Source of the DNA: Falsihalocynthiibacter halioticoli
GTDB lineage: Bacteria; Pseudomonadota; Alphaproteobacteria; Rhodobacterales; Rhodobacteraceae
DNA: 64,000 nt
Direction of reading: 5' to 3'
Assembly (NCBI RefSeq): GCF_025802015.1
Contig: NZ_JAOYFC010000001.1
Location: 1,426,001 to 1,490,000, forward strand
Part shown: positions 17,639 through 26,061 of the stretch, piece after piece
Layout: the number at the start of each line of letters is the position of its first letter
Position numbering within the stretch: position 1 is the stretch's first letter
Position numbers and translations under genes: made by a program
Notes under the pieces: model-generated
What the model saw: only the letters and a program-made list of their open reading frames with translations
Told to the model about the DNA's origin: nothing
Database searches by the model: none

Positions 17639-17761
17639 ATGCAGACTTTGACAGCCGGATATCGTGGTCTTTCGCTCCTTGTTGGGCTGAATCTTGATCG
17701 GATCATCGCACTTGGTGTGATTGCAGGATCTCTAGCGGTCGGAGCGTATTTCGCTTCGTAG
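17639..17761 (+). CDS. 40-residue one-helix membrane protein
   Basis: The ATG at 17639 follows a ribosome site GATGAGGT and opens a 40-codon frame ending TAG at 17761. The product starts MQTLTAGYRGLSLLVGLN and continues with a hydrophobic helix (about residues 22-38, RIIALGVIAGSLAVGAYF). A terminator at 17805-17830 follows directly. The order rseP, tiny membrane gene, terminator, bamA suggests a separate short transcription unit or an operon tail. I recall similar tiny proteins in other Rhodobacterales, but no function. It is too short for homology to be certain. Confidence 0.6.
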   Translation: MQTLTAGYRGLSLLVGLNLDRIIALGVIAGSLAVGAYFAS

Positions 17762-17804
17762 GACACGCCTGCGCGACCCAATTATTTTTATCAAAACGAG
17801 AACA

Positions 17805-17830
17805 AGCGTCCTTCTGGGGCGCTTTTTCAT
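17805..17830 (+). terminator. Rho-independent terminator before bamA
   Basis: AGCGTCC-TTCT-GGGGCGCT (one G-T wobble) followed by TTTTTCATTTTT. It closes the unit ending with the 40-residue membrane protein, so bamA probably has its own promoter in 17831-17900. Confidence 0.8.
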
Positions 17831-17900
17831 TTTTGACTCAAAGGGCATTTCACGCTAAGTCAGGTTCATAGTAAAAAACATAAAAAATGGACGGGGGCCA

Positions 17901-20285
17901 ATGAGCGGATTTGTTGCGGCTGTGGGGACACACGCCAAGAGCGGCGCAGGACAGGCGATTTCAGCTTGGATGCGACGTTTTGCAGCTTTAGTTTTTCTTT
18001 GCGTGTCAGTTGTTTACACCGTTGCACCAACGGCAGCACAGGCGCAAAACTACACTTTCAGCAACGTGCAGATCGACGGAGCCATCCGCGTAGATCAGGC
18101 CACCGTGATCAGTTATCTGGGAATCGAGCGCGGAAAGCCGGTCTCAACAAGCGAGTTGAACGACGGCTACCAGCGGCTTGTGCGCTCAGGTCTGTTCGAA
18201 ACTGTGGAGATTACGCCACAGGGGAACACGCTTCGTGTTCAGGTTCGGGAATGGCCGACAATCAATCAGATCAACATCGAAGGCAACAAACGCCTGAAAG
18301 ATGACGTGCTGCTTGAAGTGGTCCGTTCGCAACCGCGCCTCGTGTACAACCCCACATTGGCGGAGCAAGATGCGTTCTCGATCACCGAAGCCTATGAGGT
18401 TTCTGGGCGACTTGCCGCAACTGTGACGCCAAAGATCATCCGCCGTTCTGACAACCGCGTTGACCTTGTCTTTGAGGTGACAGAGGGCAAAACCGTTGAG
18501 ATTGAGCGCCTGAGCTTCCTTGGCAACCGTGTCTATTCAGACCGTCGCCTGCGTCGTGTTCTGGAGACAAAGCAAGCTGGCCTGCTTCGGACCTTCGTTC
18601 AAGCAGACACTTTCGTTGCCGACCGCATCGAGTTTGACAAGCAGATCTTGAAGGAATTCTACAACGACAACGGGTATATTGATTTCCAGACGCTATCTGT
18701 AACGAGCGAACTTGCCCAAGAACGTGATGGCGTCTTCCTGACGTTCCGCATTCGTGAAGGTCAGCAATTCCGAGTAGGCAGAGTCTCTGTTGTGTCGGAA
18801 ATTCCGGAAGCAGATCCAGCCGATTTTGAGAGACAGAACCGTTTGCGTACCGGCAAGGTTTACTCGCCATTGACGGTTGAAGCATCTGTGACACGGATGG
18901 AAAACCTCGCGCTTAAGAAGGGGTATTCCTTCGTGCGGGTCGAGCCACGTATTACACGCAACAGCCGCAATCGCACGCTTGATATCCAGCTTGCGCTTGT
19001 TCGTGGCCCACGTGTGTTTGTGGAGCGGATCGACATCGAAGGCAACACAACAACGCTTGACCGCGTGATCCGTCGCGAATTCCGCACAGTAGAGGGCGAC
19101 CCTTACAACCCGCGTGAAATTCAGCAGGCTCAAGAACGCATCGAAGCGCTTGGTTACTTCGCAACAACAGACGTCAGCACCCGTGAGGGCAGTAGCCCGG
19201 ATCGCGTTATTGTCGATGTTGATGTTGAGGAAACAACGACTGGTACATTGGGGCTTGGCCTTGCCTATAGCACCAACGACGGCTTCGGTATCAACGCGAC
19301 CTATGACCAACGGAACTTCCTTGGTCGCGGGCAGCGTCTTGGACTTGGCATCAGTACCGCAGCTCAACAGAATAGCTATCGGTTCAGCTTCTATGAGCCG
19401 AGCATCTTTAGCCGTGAACTCGGTTTCGGGCTGGATTTGAGCTATGTGAACAACCAGAACGACAACCTGTTCTATAAAACGACAACAGGTAAATTCCGGC
19501 CGTATCTCGACTTCCCTGTAAGCGACCGTGGCCGTGTTCGGTTGAACTATGAGTATGAGAATACAGATGTGTATGACGTGGATCGCGATAACAGTTCGCG
19601 GATCATCGTAAAAGACGAAGGCCGCCGTCGCGATAACAGCATCGGCTACTATTACACCTTCGATACACGCCGCAGCAAAATTGACGAAGACTTCAGCTTT
19701 GTTGCGCGCTTCGGTCAGGATTTCGGTCTGAACGACGTAAACCCATTTGTACGCTCCACGGCTCTTGTTGGGATGCAAACAACCATCTTGAACGATCTGA
19801 TCACTATTCGGGCCGTTGCTGAAGGTGGCGCTATCGGAGTCTTCGACGGCGGCAGCACCAAGGTTGTGGATCGCTTCTACATGGGCACCAACGTGATGCG
19901 TGGCTTTGAAAGCTACGGTATCGGTCCTCGTGATCTTAATGTGCCGAACGAAGATGCTTTGGGCGGTAACATGTATGCCGTGATGCGTCTTGAAGCGGAC
20001 TTCCCGCTTGGCATTCCTGAAGAGTACGGTATTTCGGGCGGTGTGTTCCTTGATGTGGGCTCTGTTTGGTCATTGGATGATACAAACGGCGGTCCTGCGA
20101 ACGGCGCCTGTCCGGTTGCAGACTGTACCGTGGATGATTCCCTGCGGCTGCGTTCTGTGGTTGGTTTCGCGCTCTATTGGGACACGCCAATTGGTCCATT
20201 GCGCTTTAACTTTACCAAGGCGCTGCAGAAAGAAAGCTATGACAAGGAACAACAGTTCGAATTCACGATCTCGACAGAGTTCTAA
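17901..20285 (+). CDS. bamA: outer-membrane protein assembly factor BamA
   Basis: BamA is the core of the BAM complex that folds beta-barrel proteins into the outer membrane. The 794-residue protein has a signal sequence ending about residue 49 (VVYTVAPTAAQAQ) after an extended, less hydrophobic N-terminus. POTRA repeats follow to about residue 430 (each with the pattern I-x-G-N, for example INIEGNKRLKDD and IDIEGNTTTLDR). A C-terminal 16-strand barrel contains the conserved VMRGFESYGIGPRD segment and ends in F (ISTEF), as expected for barrel insertion. It lies in the conserved rseP-bamA-skp-fabZ-lpxA order. The ATG at 17901 gives a long n-region; an internal Met near residue 24 (MRRFAALVFL) is a possible alternative start. 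Confidence 0.95.
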   Translation: MSGFVAAVGTHAKSGAGQAISAWMRRFAALVFLCVSVVYTVAPTAAQAQNYTFSNVQIDGAIRVDQATVISYLGIERGKPVSTSELNDGYQRLVRSGLFETVEITPQGNTLRVQVREWPTINQINIEGNKRLKDDVLLEVVRSQPRLVYNPTLAEQDAFSITEAYEVSGRLAATVTPKIIRRSDNRVDLVFEVTEGKTVEIERLSFLGNRVYSDRRLRRVLETKQAGLLRTFVQADTFVADRIEFDKQILKEFYNDNGYIDFQTLSVTSELAQERDGVFLTFRIREGQQFRVGRVSVVSEIPEADPADFERQNRLRTGKVYSPLTVEASVTRMENLALKKGYSFVRVEPRITRNSRNRTLDIQLALVRGPRVFVERIDIEGNTTTLDRVIRREFRTVEGDPYNPREIQQAQERIEALGYFATTDVSTREGSSPDRVIVDVDVEETTTGTLGLGLAYSTNDGFGINATYDQRNFLGRGQRLGLGISTAAQQNSYRFSFYEPSIFSRELGFGLDLSYVNNQNDNLFYKTTTGKFRPYLDFPVSDRGRVRLNYEYENTDVYDVDRDNSSRIIVKDEGRRRDNSIGYYYTFDTRRSKIDEDFSFVARFGQDFGLNDVNPFVRSTALVGMQTTILNDLITIRAVAEGGAIGVFDGGSTKVVDRFYMGTNVMRGFESYGIGPRDLNVPNEDALGGNMYAVMRLEADFPLGIPEEYGISGGVFLDVGSVWSLDDTNGGPANGACPVADCTVDDSLRLRSVVGFALYWDTPIGPLRFNFTKALQKESYDKEQQFEFTISTEF

Positions 20286-20286
20286 G

Positions 20287-21009
20287 ATGTTTCAGCTTAA
20301 TACGGCATGTCGCGGTTTCCTAACGGGGGCCGCGCTTTGCGTTTTCTTCTCGACAATGCCCTCGTTCGGCTTTGCTCAGGCGCAAGGGACGGACCAGACT
20401 TCTTCGCAAACCACCGAACAGGTTGACGCGCTTGCGAACAGCCCCGAGGAGGAAGCAGACGCTCCCGAAACCGCGCCAGCTCAAGGCTTTCGCCCGATCG
20501 AGTTTTCGACGGGGACGCCTTTAAATGCGGCTGTTGCAGGCGGCGGTGTTAACGGGGCAGGGTTTGTTATTCTCAATCAGGATCGACTGTTCTTTGAATC
20601 GGCCTATGGGAAACGCGCGCTTGAGGAATTGCAGGAGCAAGCCCGTGCGTTACAATCGGAAAACAGCACCCTAACGCAGGACCTAGAGGCCGAAGAAAAC
20701 GAGCTTGCGCAGAACCGCAGCAATATGGAGCCAGACGAGTTTCGCCGTCGTGCAGATGCGTTTGACGAGAAGGTTCAAGCCATCCGCGCGGCCCAAGATC
20801 GTAAGCTTCAGGAACTGGGAGAGCAGGAAGAAGTGGCTCGCAACAACTTTGCCCGAGCTATTGTTCCAGTGCTTCAAGCGATCCTGAAAGAGCGGGGCGC
20901 GGCCGGCATTCTTGATTCTCGGGTTGTCTTGTTGCCCTCGCCAGATATCAATATCACAGACGATGCAATCCGCCTTGTAGATCAAATACTTGGCGACGGC
21001 GCTGAATAA
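20287..21009 (+). CDS. skp: OmpH/Skp-family periplasmic chaperone
   Basis: Skp-type chaperones escort unfolded outer-membrane proteins to BamA. The 240-residue product has a signal peptide (about residues 1-32, CRGFLTGAALCVFF, ending FAQA). An unusual acidic, Ala/Pro-rich linker of about 50 residues comes next. The OmpH fold then begins FVILNQDRLFFESAYGK near residue 96, followed by a coiled coil (LQEQARALQSENSTLTQDLE and RAAQDRKLQELGEQEE) and the C-terminal strand segment DSRVVLLPSPDINITD. It is one base from bamA. The linker is longer than in enteric Skp. Confidence 0.87.
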   Translation: MFQLNTACRGFLTGAALCVFFSTMPSFGFAQAQGTDQTSSQTTEQVDALANSPEEEADAPETAPAQGFRPIEFSTGTPLNAAVAGGGVNGAGFVILNQDRLFFESAYGKRALEELQEQARALQSENSTLTQDLEAEENELAQNRSNMEPDEFRRRADAFDEKVQAIRAAQDRKLQELGEQEEVARNNFARAIVPVLQAILKERGAAGILDSRVVLLPSPDINITDDAIRLVDQILGDGAE

Positions 21010-21136
21010 CGAAAATTCATCAAATATACGTTTTGAAACACGCCTGATTTAAGAGGAATCATGCAACGCCTATTGATGCGCTGCACCTCGCTTGATACTC
21101 AGGGAAAACATTTTTCGCGGTGCGAGAGGAGACCCC

Positions 21137-21601
21137 ATGCAGTCCAAACACATGACCGAAGCCGATCTGGATATTATTCAGCGGATCATTCCGCACCGTT
21201 ATCCCTTCCTGTTGATCGACAAAGTGGTTGATGTGGATCCGGGCAAAAGCGCCGTCGGAATCAAGAACGTCACCTATAACGAGCCGCATTTTCAGGGTCA
21301 CTTCCCGGGTGCACCGATTATGCCGGGTGTCACGATCATTGAATCAATGGCGCAATCGGCTGCGGTTCTTGTCGGTTTGTGGCTGGAGATGGTGGATAAG
21401 CCTTTGTTGGTTTATTTCATGTCCGTTGATAACGCCAAATTCCGCCAAAAGGTTGTTCCTGGTGATGTGCTGGAATTGCACGTTACGGTGAAAAAGGCGC
21501 GCGGCATGATCTGGCTGTTCCACGGCGAAGCCAAGGTCGACGGCAAAGTTGTTGCCGAAGCCGAGTTCAAAGCGATGATCGATCTGCAAGGTGAGGACTA
21601 A
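21137..21601 (+). CDS. fabZ: 3-hydroxyacyl-ACP dehydratase
   Basis: FabZ dehydrates 3-hydroxyacyl-ACP in fatty-acid synthesis. The 154-residue hot-dog-fold protein shows IIPHRYPFLLIDKV near residue 18 and the active-site helix GHFPGAPIMPGVTIIESMAQSAAVL near 55, which supplies the catalytic His, followed by the Glu. The ATG at 21137 is chosen because GAGAGGAGA lies six bases upstream; an in-frame upstream start would add residues unlike the family. It competes for 3-hydroxyacyl-ACP with LpxA, encoded next, which explains their conserved linkage. Confidence 0.95.
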   Translation: MQSKHMTEADLDIIQRIIPHRYPFLLIDKVVDVDPGKSAVGIKNVTYNEPHFQGHFPGAPIMPGVTIIESMAQSAAVLVGLWLEMVDKPLLVYFMSVDNAKFRQKVVPGDVLELHVTVKKARGMIWLFHGEAKVDGKVVAEAEFKAMIDLQGED

Positions 21602-21604
21602 TCC

Positions 21605-22402
21605 TTGAGCATTGACCCATCCGCAGAGATTCACCCGAGCGCGGTTATCGAAGAGGGCGCGGTCATCGGCCCCAAGTGCCGGATCGGGCCATTCTCTGTT
21701 ATCGGGCCAAAGGTTACGCTTGGCACAGGGGTTATCGTCAAAAGCCACGTGGTTATTACCGGCTTGACCGAGATCGGTGACGAGACCGAGGTGTTTTCCT
21801 TTGCTTCAATCGGTGAGATTCCGCAGGACCTTAAGTTCGAGGGCGAGGAAACACGCCTGATCGTCGGTAAACGCAATTCGATCCGCGAGGGCGCAACCAT
21901 GAACACCGGTACCAAAGGTGGTGGTGGTGTCACGCGCGTGGGCGATGATTGTCTGTTTATGACAGGGGCGCATGTTGGCCATGACACGACGGTCGGCAAT
22001 CATGTCATCCTCGCCAACCAAGCCGCACTCGCTGGGCATTGCGAAATCGAAGATAACGTGATCATCGGTGGTCTTTCTGGAATCCATCAATGGGTGCGGA
22101 TCGGCACCGGCGCGATCATCGGTGCGGTCACCATGGTGACGAATGATGTTATTCCTCATGGTCTTGTACAGGGGCCGCGTGGCGAGCTTGACGGGCTAAA
22201 TCTTGTGGGGCTCAAGCGCAGAGGCGTGTCGCGCGCTGATATTTCCGCGCTGCGCGCAGCACTTCAAATGTTGCGACAGGGCGAAGGCGCCTTTCAGGAC
22301 CGAGCTGAGCGTTTGGCCGAGGAAAGCGACAGCCCCTATGTTCAGGAAATCACGCGCTTTGTCTTGGGCGAAAGCGACCGTGGATTTTTGACGCCAAGCT
22401 AA
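21605..22402 (+). CDS. lpxA: UDP-N-acetylglucosamine O-acyltransferase
   Basis: LpxA adds a 3-hydroxyacyl chain from ACP to UDP-GlcNAc, the first step of lipid A synthesis. The 265-residue protein has a left-handed beta helix of hexapeptide repeats (IHPSAVIEEGAVIGPKCRIGPFSVIG at the start), the catalytic-His region GAHVGHDTTVGNHVILAN near residue 120, and GLSGIHQWVRIGTGAIIGA near 155, then a helical C-terminus. The start is TTG at 21605, three bases after fabZ, with GGTGAGGAC before it. The stop is directly followed by the lpxI ATG. Confidence 0.95.
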   Translation: MSIDPSAEIHPSAVIEEGAVIGPKCRIGPFSVIGPKVTLGTGVIVKSHVVITGLTEIGDETEVFSFASIGEIPQDLKFEGEETRLIVGKRNSIREGATMNTGTKGGGGVTRVGDDCLFMTGAHVGHDTTVGNHVILANQAALAGHCEIEDNVIIGGLSGIHQWVRIGTGAIIGAVTMVTNDVIPHGLVQGPRGELDGLNLVGLKRRGVSRADISALRAALQMLRQGEGAFQDRAERLAEESDSPYVQEITRFVLGESDRGFLTPS

Positions 22403-23257
22403 ATGAGCGAGGCGGGCAAAATCACAGGAGCCAAAACTGTCTCCGACACTGAACATGCCGCCACTGAGGGCCGTTTGGCCATTCTCGCTGGCGGAGGTCA
22501 ATTGCCTGCTACGCTTGCGAAGTCTGATCCGGATGCCTTTACGGTTTCGTTCAAAGGCGCCCCGATTGATTTTGAAACGGCCTATACCGCCAGCTTTGAA
22601 AAGCTCGGCCGCCTGTTCAAACGCCTTCATAAAGAGGGCGTGACACGCGTTGTTTTTGCTGGCGGTCTTGCGCGTCCTGCGCTCAATCCATTGCGGTTTG
22701 ACGCGACGATGATCCGTCTCGCACCGCGCATTCTGGCGGCGATGAAAGGGGGCGATGATGCGCTCCTTCGGCTGGTGATTGAGGTGTTTGAGGCTGAAGG
22801 GTTCGCAATCGTTGGGGCTCATGATGTTGAGCCGACTCTGCTCGCAACATTGGGTGTGATCTCGGGGTCTGAACCAGATGAGCAATCTTTGCAGGACCTC
22901 GCGCGCGCAGGCGCAATCCTTGAAGCGCTCGCAGATGTTGATGTGGGTCAAGGCTGCGTGGTTGCCAACGGGTTGTGCCATGGGATCGAAACCATTCAAG
23001 GCACCGACGAGATGCTGCGCTTTGTGGCGCGTTCCGATCTTGAAAGGTCCGGCATTCTGCTCAAACGCGCCAAGCGGGGGCAAGAGTTGCGGGTGGATAT
23101 GCCTGTGATTGGGCCACAGACGCTCAAGATGGCGCATCTGGCGGGTCTGGCGGGGATTTGTGTTCAGGCGGGCAAGGTGATGATCGTCGAGCGCGACGAA
23201 GTTCTACGTCTTTCTGAGGACTACGGCATTTTCCTTTTTGGGGAGGCGGGCCCGTGA
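22403..23257 (+). CDS. lpxI: UDP-2,3-diacylglucosamine diphosphatase LpxI
   Basis: LpxI hydrolyses UDP-2,3-diacylglucosamine to lipid X and UMP, and replaces LpxH in most alphaproteobacteria. The 284-residue product has the typical N-terminal domain (LAILAGGGQLPATLA near residue 25) and C-terminal catalytic domain. The latter contains GFAIVGAHDVEPTLLA near residue 135, GQGCVVANGLCHGIETIQGTDEML near 177, and VDMPVIGPQTLKMAHLAGLAGI near 235. It starts at the base after the lpxA stop and overlaps lpxB by four bases. This order is the usual alphaproteobacterial one. Confidence 0.93.
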   Translation: MSEAGKITGAKTVSDTEHAATEGRLAILAGGGQLPATLAKSDPDAFTVSFKGAPIDFETAYTASFEKLGRLFKRLHKEGVTRVVFAGGLARPALNPLRFDATMIRLAPRILAAMKGGDDALLRLVIEVFEAEGFAIVGAHDVEPTLLATLGVISGSEPDEQSLQDLARAGAILEALADVDVGQGCVVANGLCHGIETIQGTDEMLRFVARSDLERSGILLKRAKRGQELRVDMPVIGPQTLKMAHLAGLAGICVQAGKVMIVERDEVLRLSEDYGIFLFGEAGP

Positions 23258-24420
23258 AGGTATTTCTGATCGCCGGAGAACAGTCAGGCGATAAGCTTGG
23301 CGCAGCTTTGATGGTGGGGCTGAAAACTTTGGTGCCAGAAGTGGAGTTTCGCGGCGTTGCCGGACCACAGATGCAGGCCGAGGGTATGGTTTCACTCTTT
23401 GATATGAGCGAACTTTCGGTGATGGGCATAGCCGAAGTGCTGCCAAAATATCGGCACCTCAAGCGCCGTATCCGTGAAGTGGCCGAGGACGCTTTGGCAT
23501 GGGAACCGGATGTAATCGTATCAATCGACAGTCCCGATTTCTGCCTGCGCGTTGCGGCAATCGTTAAAGCCGCGCGCGATATTCCGACAGTTCATTATGT
23601 TGCGCCGAGTGTCTGGGCATGGCGCGAGGGGCGCGCGGCCAAAATGGCTAAGGTGATCGACCATGTGCTCGCGCTTTTGCCGTTTGAGCCGCCGTTGATG
23701 CAAGCTGCAGGGATGAGCTGTGATTTCGTCGGCCATCCAATTGTTGCCGAACCACAGGCCGGTTCCGAAGAGGCCGAGGTATTCCGAACCGCGCAGGGTA
23801 TTGCATCAGATGCTCCGCTGATCCTTGCTTTGCCTGGATCACGGCGCGGCGAAATCGAGCGGCTTGGCCCAGTTTTGGGTGATGCGCTTGCACGGTCAGT
23901 CGCGGATATTCCCAACGCGCGCGTTGTTCTTCCTGTGGCAAACGGCAAGTTGCCAATCGTTGAGCAGGTGGTTTCCCATTGGCCAGATACAATTGCGCCA
24001 ATTCTGCTGGAAACATCCGCAGAGACAATTGCAGACAAGAGAGCGGCCTTTGTCGCGGCAGATGTGGCAATTGCGGCATCCGGCACCGTATCGCTTGAGC
24101 TTGCAGCAGCGAGAACGCCAATGGTCATCGCTTATGACATGAATTGGTTCAGCCGAATGCTCATTGCACGCATGCTTAAGGTTGATACGGTCACCTTGGT
24201 CAATTTGGTGAGTGAGCGGCGTGATGTGCCGGAGTTTTTGGGCAAAGACTGCCAACCAGAACCGATTGCTAATGCGGTCGTTGAAACTTGGCTTGCACCA
24301 GACAAACAGCGCGCTGCGATGGAGCTTGCGATGAAGCGATTGGGCGAGGGGACTGATCCAGGTTTGCGGGCTGCGCAATCCGTCGTTGATGCTGTCTCCC
24401 GCCTTAAATCAAACGCCTAG
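23254..24420 (+). CDS. lpxB: lipid-A-disaccharide synthase
   Basis: LpxB (GT19 family) condenses lipid X with UDP-diacylglucosamine to form the beta-1,6 disaccharide. The 388-residue protein begins MKVFLIAGEQSGD, the conserved N-terminus. It then has VEFRGVAGPQMQAEG, the VHYVAPSVWAWREGRAAK block near residue 112, a GSRRGEIERL motif near 190, and the C-terminal SGTVSLELAAARTPMVIAY donor-binding segment near 275. It overlaps lpxI by four bases. Its stop codon overlaps the stop of the convergent mnmA by three to four bases, and no terminator separates them. Confidence 0.95.
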   Translation: MKVFLIAGEQSGDKLGAALMVGLKTLVPEVEFRGVAGPQMQAEGMVSLFDMSELSVMGIAEVLPKYRHLKRRIREVAEDALAWEPDVIVSIDSPDFCLRVAAIVKAARDIPTVHYVAPSVWAWREGRAAKMAKVIDHVLALLPFEPPLMQAAGMSCDFVGHPIVAEPQAGSEEAEVFRTAQGIASDAPLILALPGSRRGEIERLGPVLGDALARSVADIPNARVVLPVANGKLPIVEQVVSHWPDTIAPILLETSAETIADKRAAFVAADVAIAASGTVSLELAAARTPMVIAYDMNWFSRMLIARMLKVDTVTLVNLVSERRDVPEFLGKDCQPEPIANAVVETWLAPDKQRAAMELAMKRLGEGTDPGLRAAQSVVDAVSRLKSNA

Positions 24421-25562
24421 TACCCGCGCCAAATCCAACCGCCACCGAAAATTCGTGTGCTTTCTGTATCGTAGAACACGCAGGCCTGTCCCGGAGACAC
24501 GCCTTCTTCTGGAGATAGTAATTCGACAGTCGCTTCTGTTTCCGAGATCGGACGCAAGATCGCTTCGCGCGGCGGGCGTGTTGAGCGCACCCGCACCGAA
24601 AGATGCCATTCCTCACGGCTGGTCATGGGCGCGTCGTGGAGCCAGTTGATTTCGCGAACCGGAATAGTCCGTGTAGCCAGTGCCGTTTTTGGCCCGACGA
24701 CCACTTGCTTCTTATCCGCGTCCAGCTTCACCACATAAAGCGGATCAGCCAAACCACCAATGCCAAGCCCGCGGCGTTGGCCGATTGTATAGTGGATCAC
24801 ACCTTTATGTTCGCCCAGCACGTTGCCTTCCAGATCAACAATCTGTCCTGGATCAGCGGCCTCAGGGCGCAGCTTCTCGATAACGCTGGCATAGTTCCCA
24901 TTGGGCACGAAACAAATATCCTGGCTGTCCGGCTTATCCGCCACAACTAGCCCGTATTTCGAGGCAAGCTTGCGGGTTTCATCCTTGCTCGGCAAATGCC
25001 CAAGTGGAAAGCGCAGGTATTCAAGCTGTTCTTCGGTTGTCGAGAACAGGAAATAACTCTGGTCACGGTTGGAATCGGCAGCACTATGAAGCTCAGGCCC
25101 ATTCGCGCCCATTTTACGCTGGATATAATGCCCCGTGGCCATGCAGTCGGCATCAAGGTCTTTGGCCGTTTCAAGCAAATCCTTAAACTTCACACGCTCG
25201 TTGCAGCGGATACACGGCACGGGAGTTGCGCCAGCAAGATATGAATCGGCAAACTCGTCGATCACCGCATCTTGGAAAATGTTCTCATAATCCAGCACGT
25301 AATGCGGAAAGCCCATTTCCTCTGCCACGCGGCGCGCATCGTGGATGTCCACGCCAGCGCAACATGCCCCTTTTTTGGCCAAAGCCGCGCCGTGATCGTA
25401 AAGCTGAAGCGTAACGCCAACCACGTCATAGCCTTCATCTGCGAGCATTGCTGCAACAACAGAGCTGTCGACGCCACCAGACATCGCAACCACGACCCGT
25501 GTTTCTGCGGGCGGTTTCGCAAAGCCTAACGAGTTAAGCGGCGGTGTGTTGTCAAGAGCCAT
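24417..25562 (-). CDS. mnmA: tRNA-specific 2-thiouridylase
   Basis: MnmA makes 2-thiouridine at wobble U34 of tRNA for Lys, Glu and Gln. The 381-residue enzyme has the PP-loop VVAMSGGVDSSVVAAML near residue 22, a GACCAGVDIHDARRVAE segment, the catalytic-cysteine motif TPVPCIRCNERVKF near 115, and KPDSQDICFVPNGNY near 210 with the second reactive cysteine. The ATG at 25562 is chosen; a longer in-frame N-terminus has no family resemblance. It converges on lpxB with overlapping stop codons. Sulfur would come from an IscS relay encoded elsewhere. Confidence 0.95.
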   Translation of the reverse strand: MALDNTPPLNSLGFAKPPAETRVVVAMSGGVDSSVVAAMLADEGYDVVGVTLQLYDHGAALAKKGACCAGVDIHDARRVAEEMGFPHYVLDYENIFQDAVIDEFADSYLAGATPVPCIRCNERVKFKDLLETAKDLDADCMATGHYIQRKMGANGPELHSAADSNRDQSYFLFSTTEEQLEYLRFPLGHLPSKDETRKLASKYGLVVADKPDSQDICFVPNGNYASVIEKLRPEAADPGQIVDLEGNVLGEHKGVIHYTIGQRRGLGIGGLADPLYVVKLDADKKQVVVGPKTALATRTIPVREINWLHDAPMTSREEWHLSVRVRSTRPPREAILRPISETEATVELLSPEEGVSPGQACVFYDTESTRIFGGGWIWRGY

Positions 25563-25688
25563 GTGTCGTTCCACTTCAAGAAGTCCAGCAGAATATAGGA
25601 AAATGCTAATTACTAACAAGGGGGCGTTTTCACCCTCCCTTAAGGGTGTTTGCTCAGATTGAACACCGGAAAATACGAGGGGAATCGC

Positions 25689-25967
25689 ATGTTTTTGAAA
25701 AAAGTAGAGGGTCCAAGAGCCGTAACCCTGCCGGATGGAAGTGTTTTATCGCGTGCAGACTTGCCGCCCGCCAACACCCGACGATGGGTCGCAAGTCGAA
25801 AAGCCGCCGTCGTACGTGGCGTTCTACACGGTTTAATTCCGTTAAAAGAAGCACTTTCAAAGTACGGATTAAGCGAAGAAGAGTTCGATTCTTGGTGCGC
25901 GGCGATCGAACAGCATGGAGAATCTGCCTTAAAATCCACGACTTTGCAAAAGTACAGACAACTTTAG
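25689..25967 (+). CDS. sciP: CtrA inhibitor SciP (DUF1153)
   Basis: SciP is a small helix-turn-helix protein that binds CtrA and blocks CtrA-activated promoters; this is established in Caulobacter. The 92-residue product matches the DUF1153 family: MFLKKVEGPRAVTLPDGSVLSRADLPP at the start, TRRWVASRKAAVVRGVLHGLI, and the HTH-like ALSKYGLSEEEFDSW. It lies 94 bases upstream of ctrA on the same strand, as in other Rhodobacterales. The ATG at 25689 is preceded by ACGAGGGG. Autonomous or joint transcription with ctrA cannot be decided here, but the CtrA site between them argues for a separate ctrA promoter. Confidence 0.92.
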   Translation: MFLKKVEGPRAVTLPDGSVLSRADLPPANTRRWVASRKAAVVRGVLHGLIPLKEALSKYGLSEEEFDSWCAAIEQHGESALKSTTLQKYRQL

Positions 25968-25994
25968 GTTGTATTTAACTAAGTTTCTGCAATG

Positions 25995-26009
25995 GTAACT
26001 TGTGGTTAA
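25995..26009 (+). promoter_or_regulatory. near-consensus CtrA binding site upstream of ctrA
   Basis: GTAA-N7-TTAA, continuing ACCA, matches the known CtrA full site TTAA-N7-TTAA with one mismatch, and the second half is the strong TTAACC form. It ends 52 bases before the ctrA start, a position suited to autoregulation. The sciP stop is 28 bases upstream. Confidence 0.65.
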
Positions 26010-26061
26010 CCAATTTTGGTCATGGTCCACTTGTGAGAAGGAAAAATAGCGGAGATTTAAA

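Noticed and set aside
18693..19778. 361-codon minus-strand frame antisense to bamA
   Set aside because: BamA POTRA and barrel motifs lie on the plus strand; the antisense translation has no domain features.
21061..21247. Short frame starting at 21061 with AAGAGGA before it, overlapping fabZ
   Set aside because: The ribosome-site spacing is too short, the frame overlaps fabZ out of frame, and its translation has no features.
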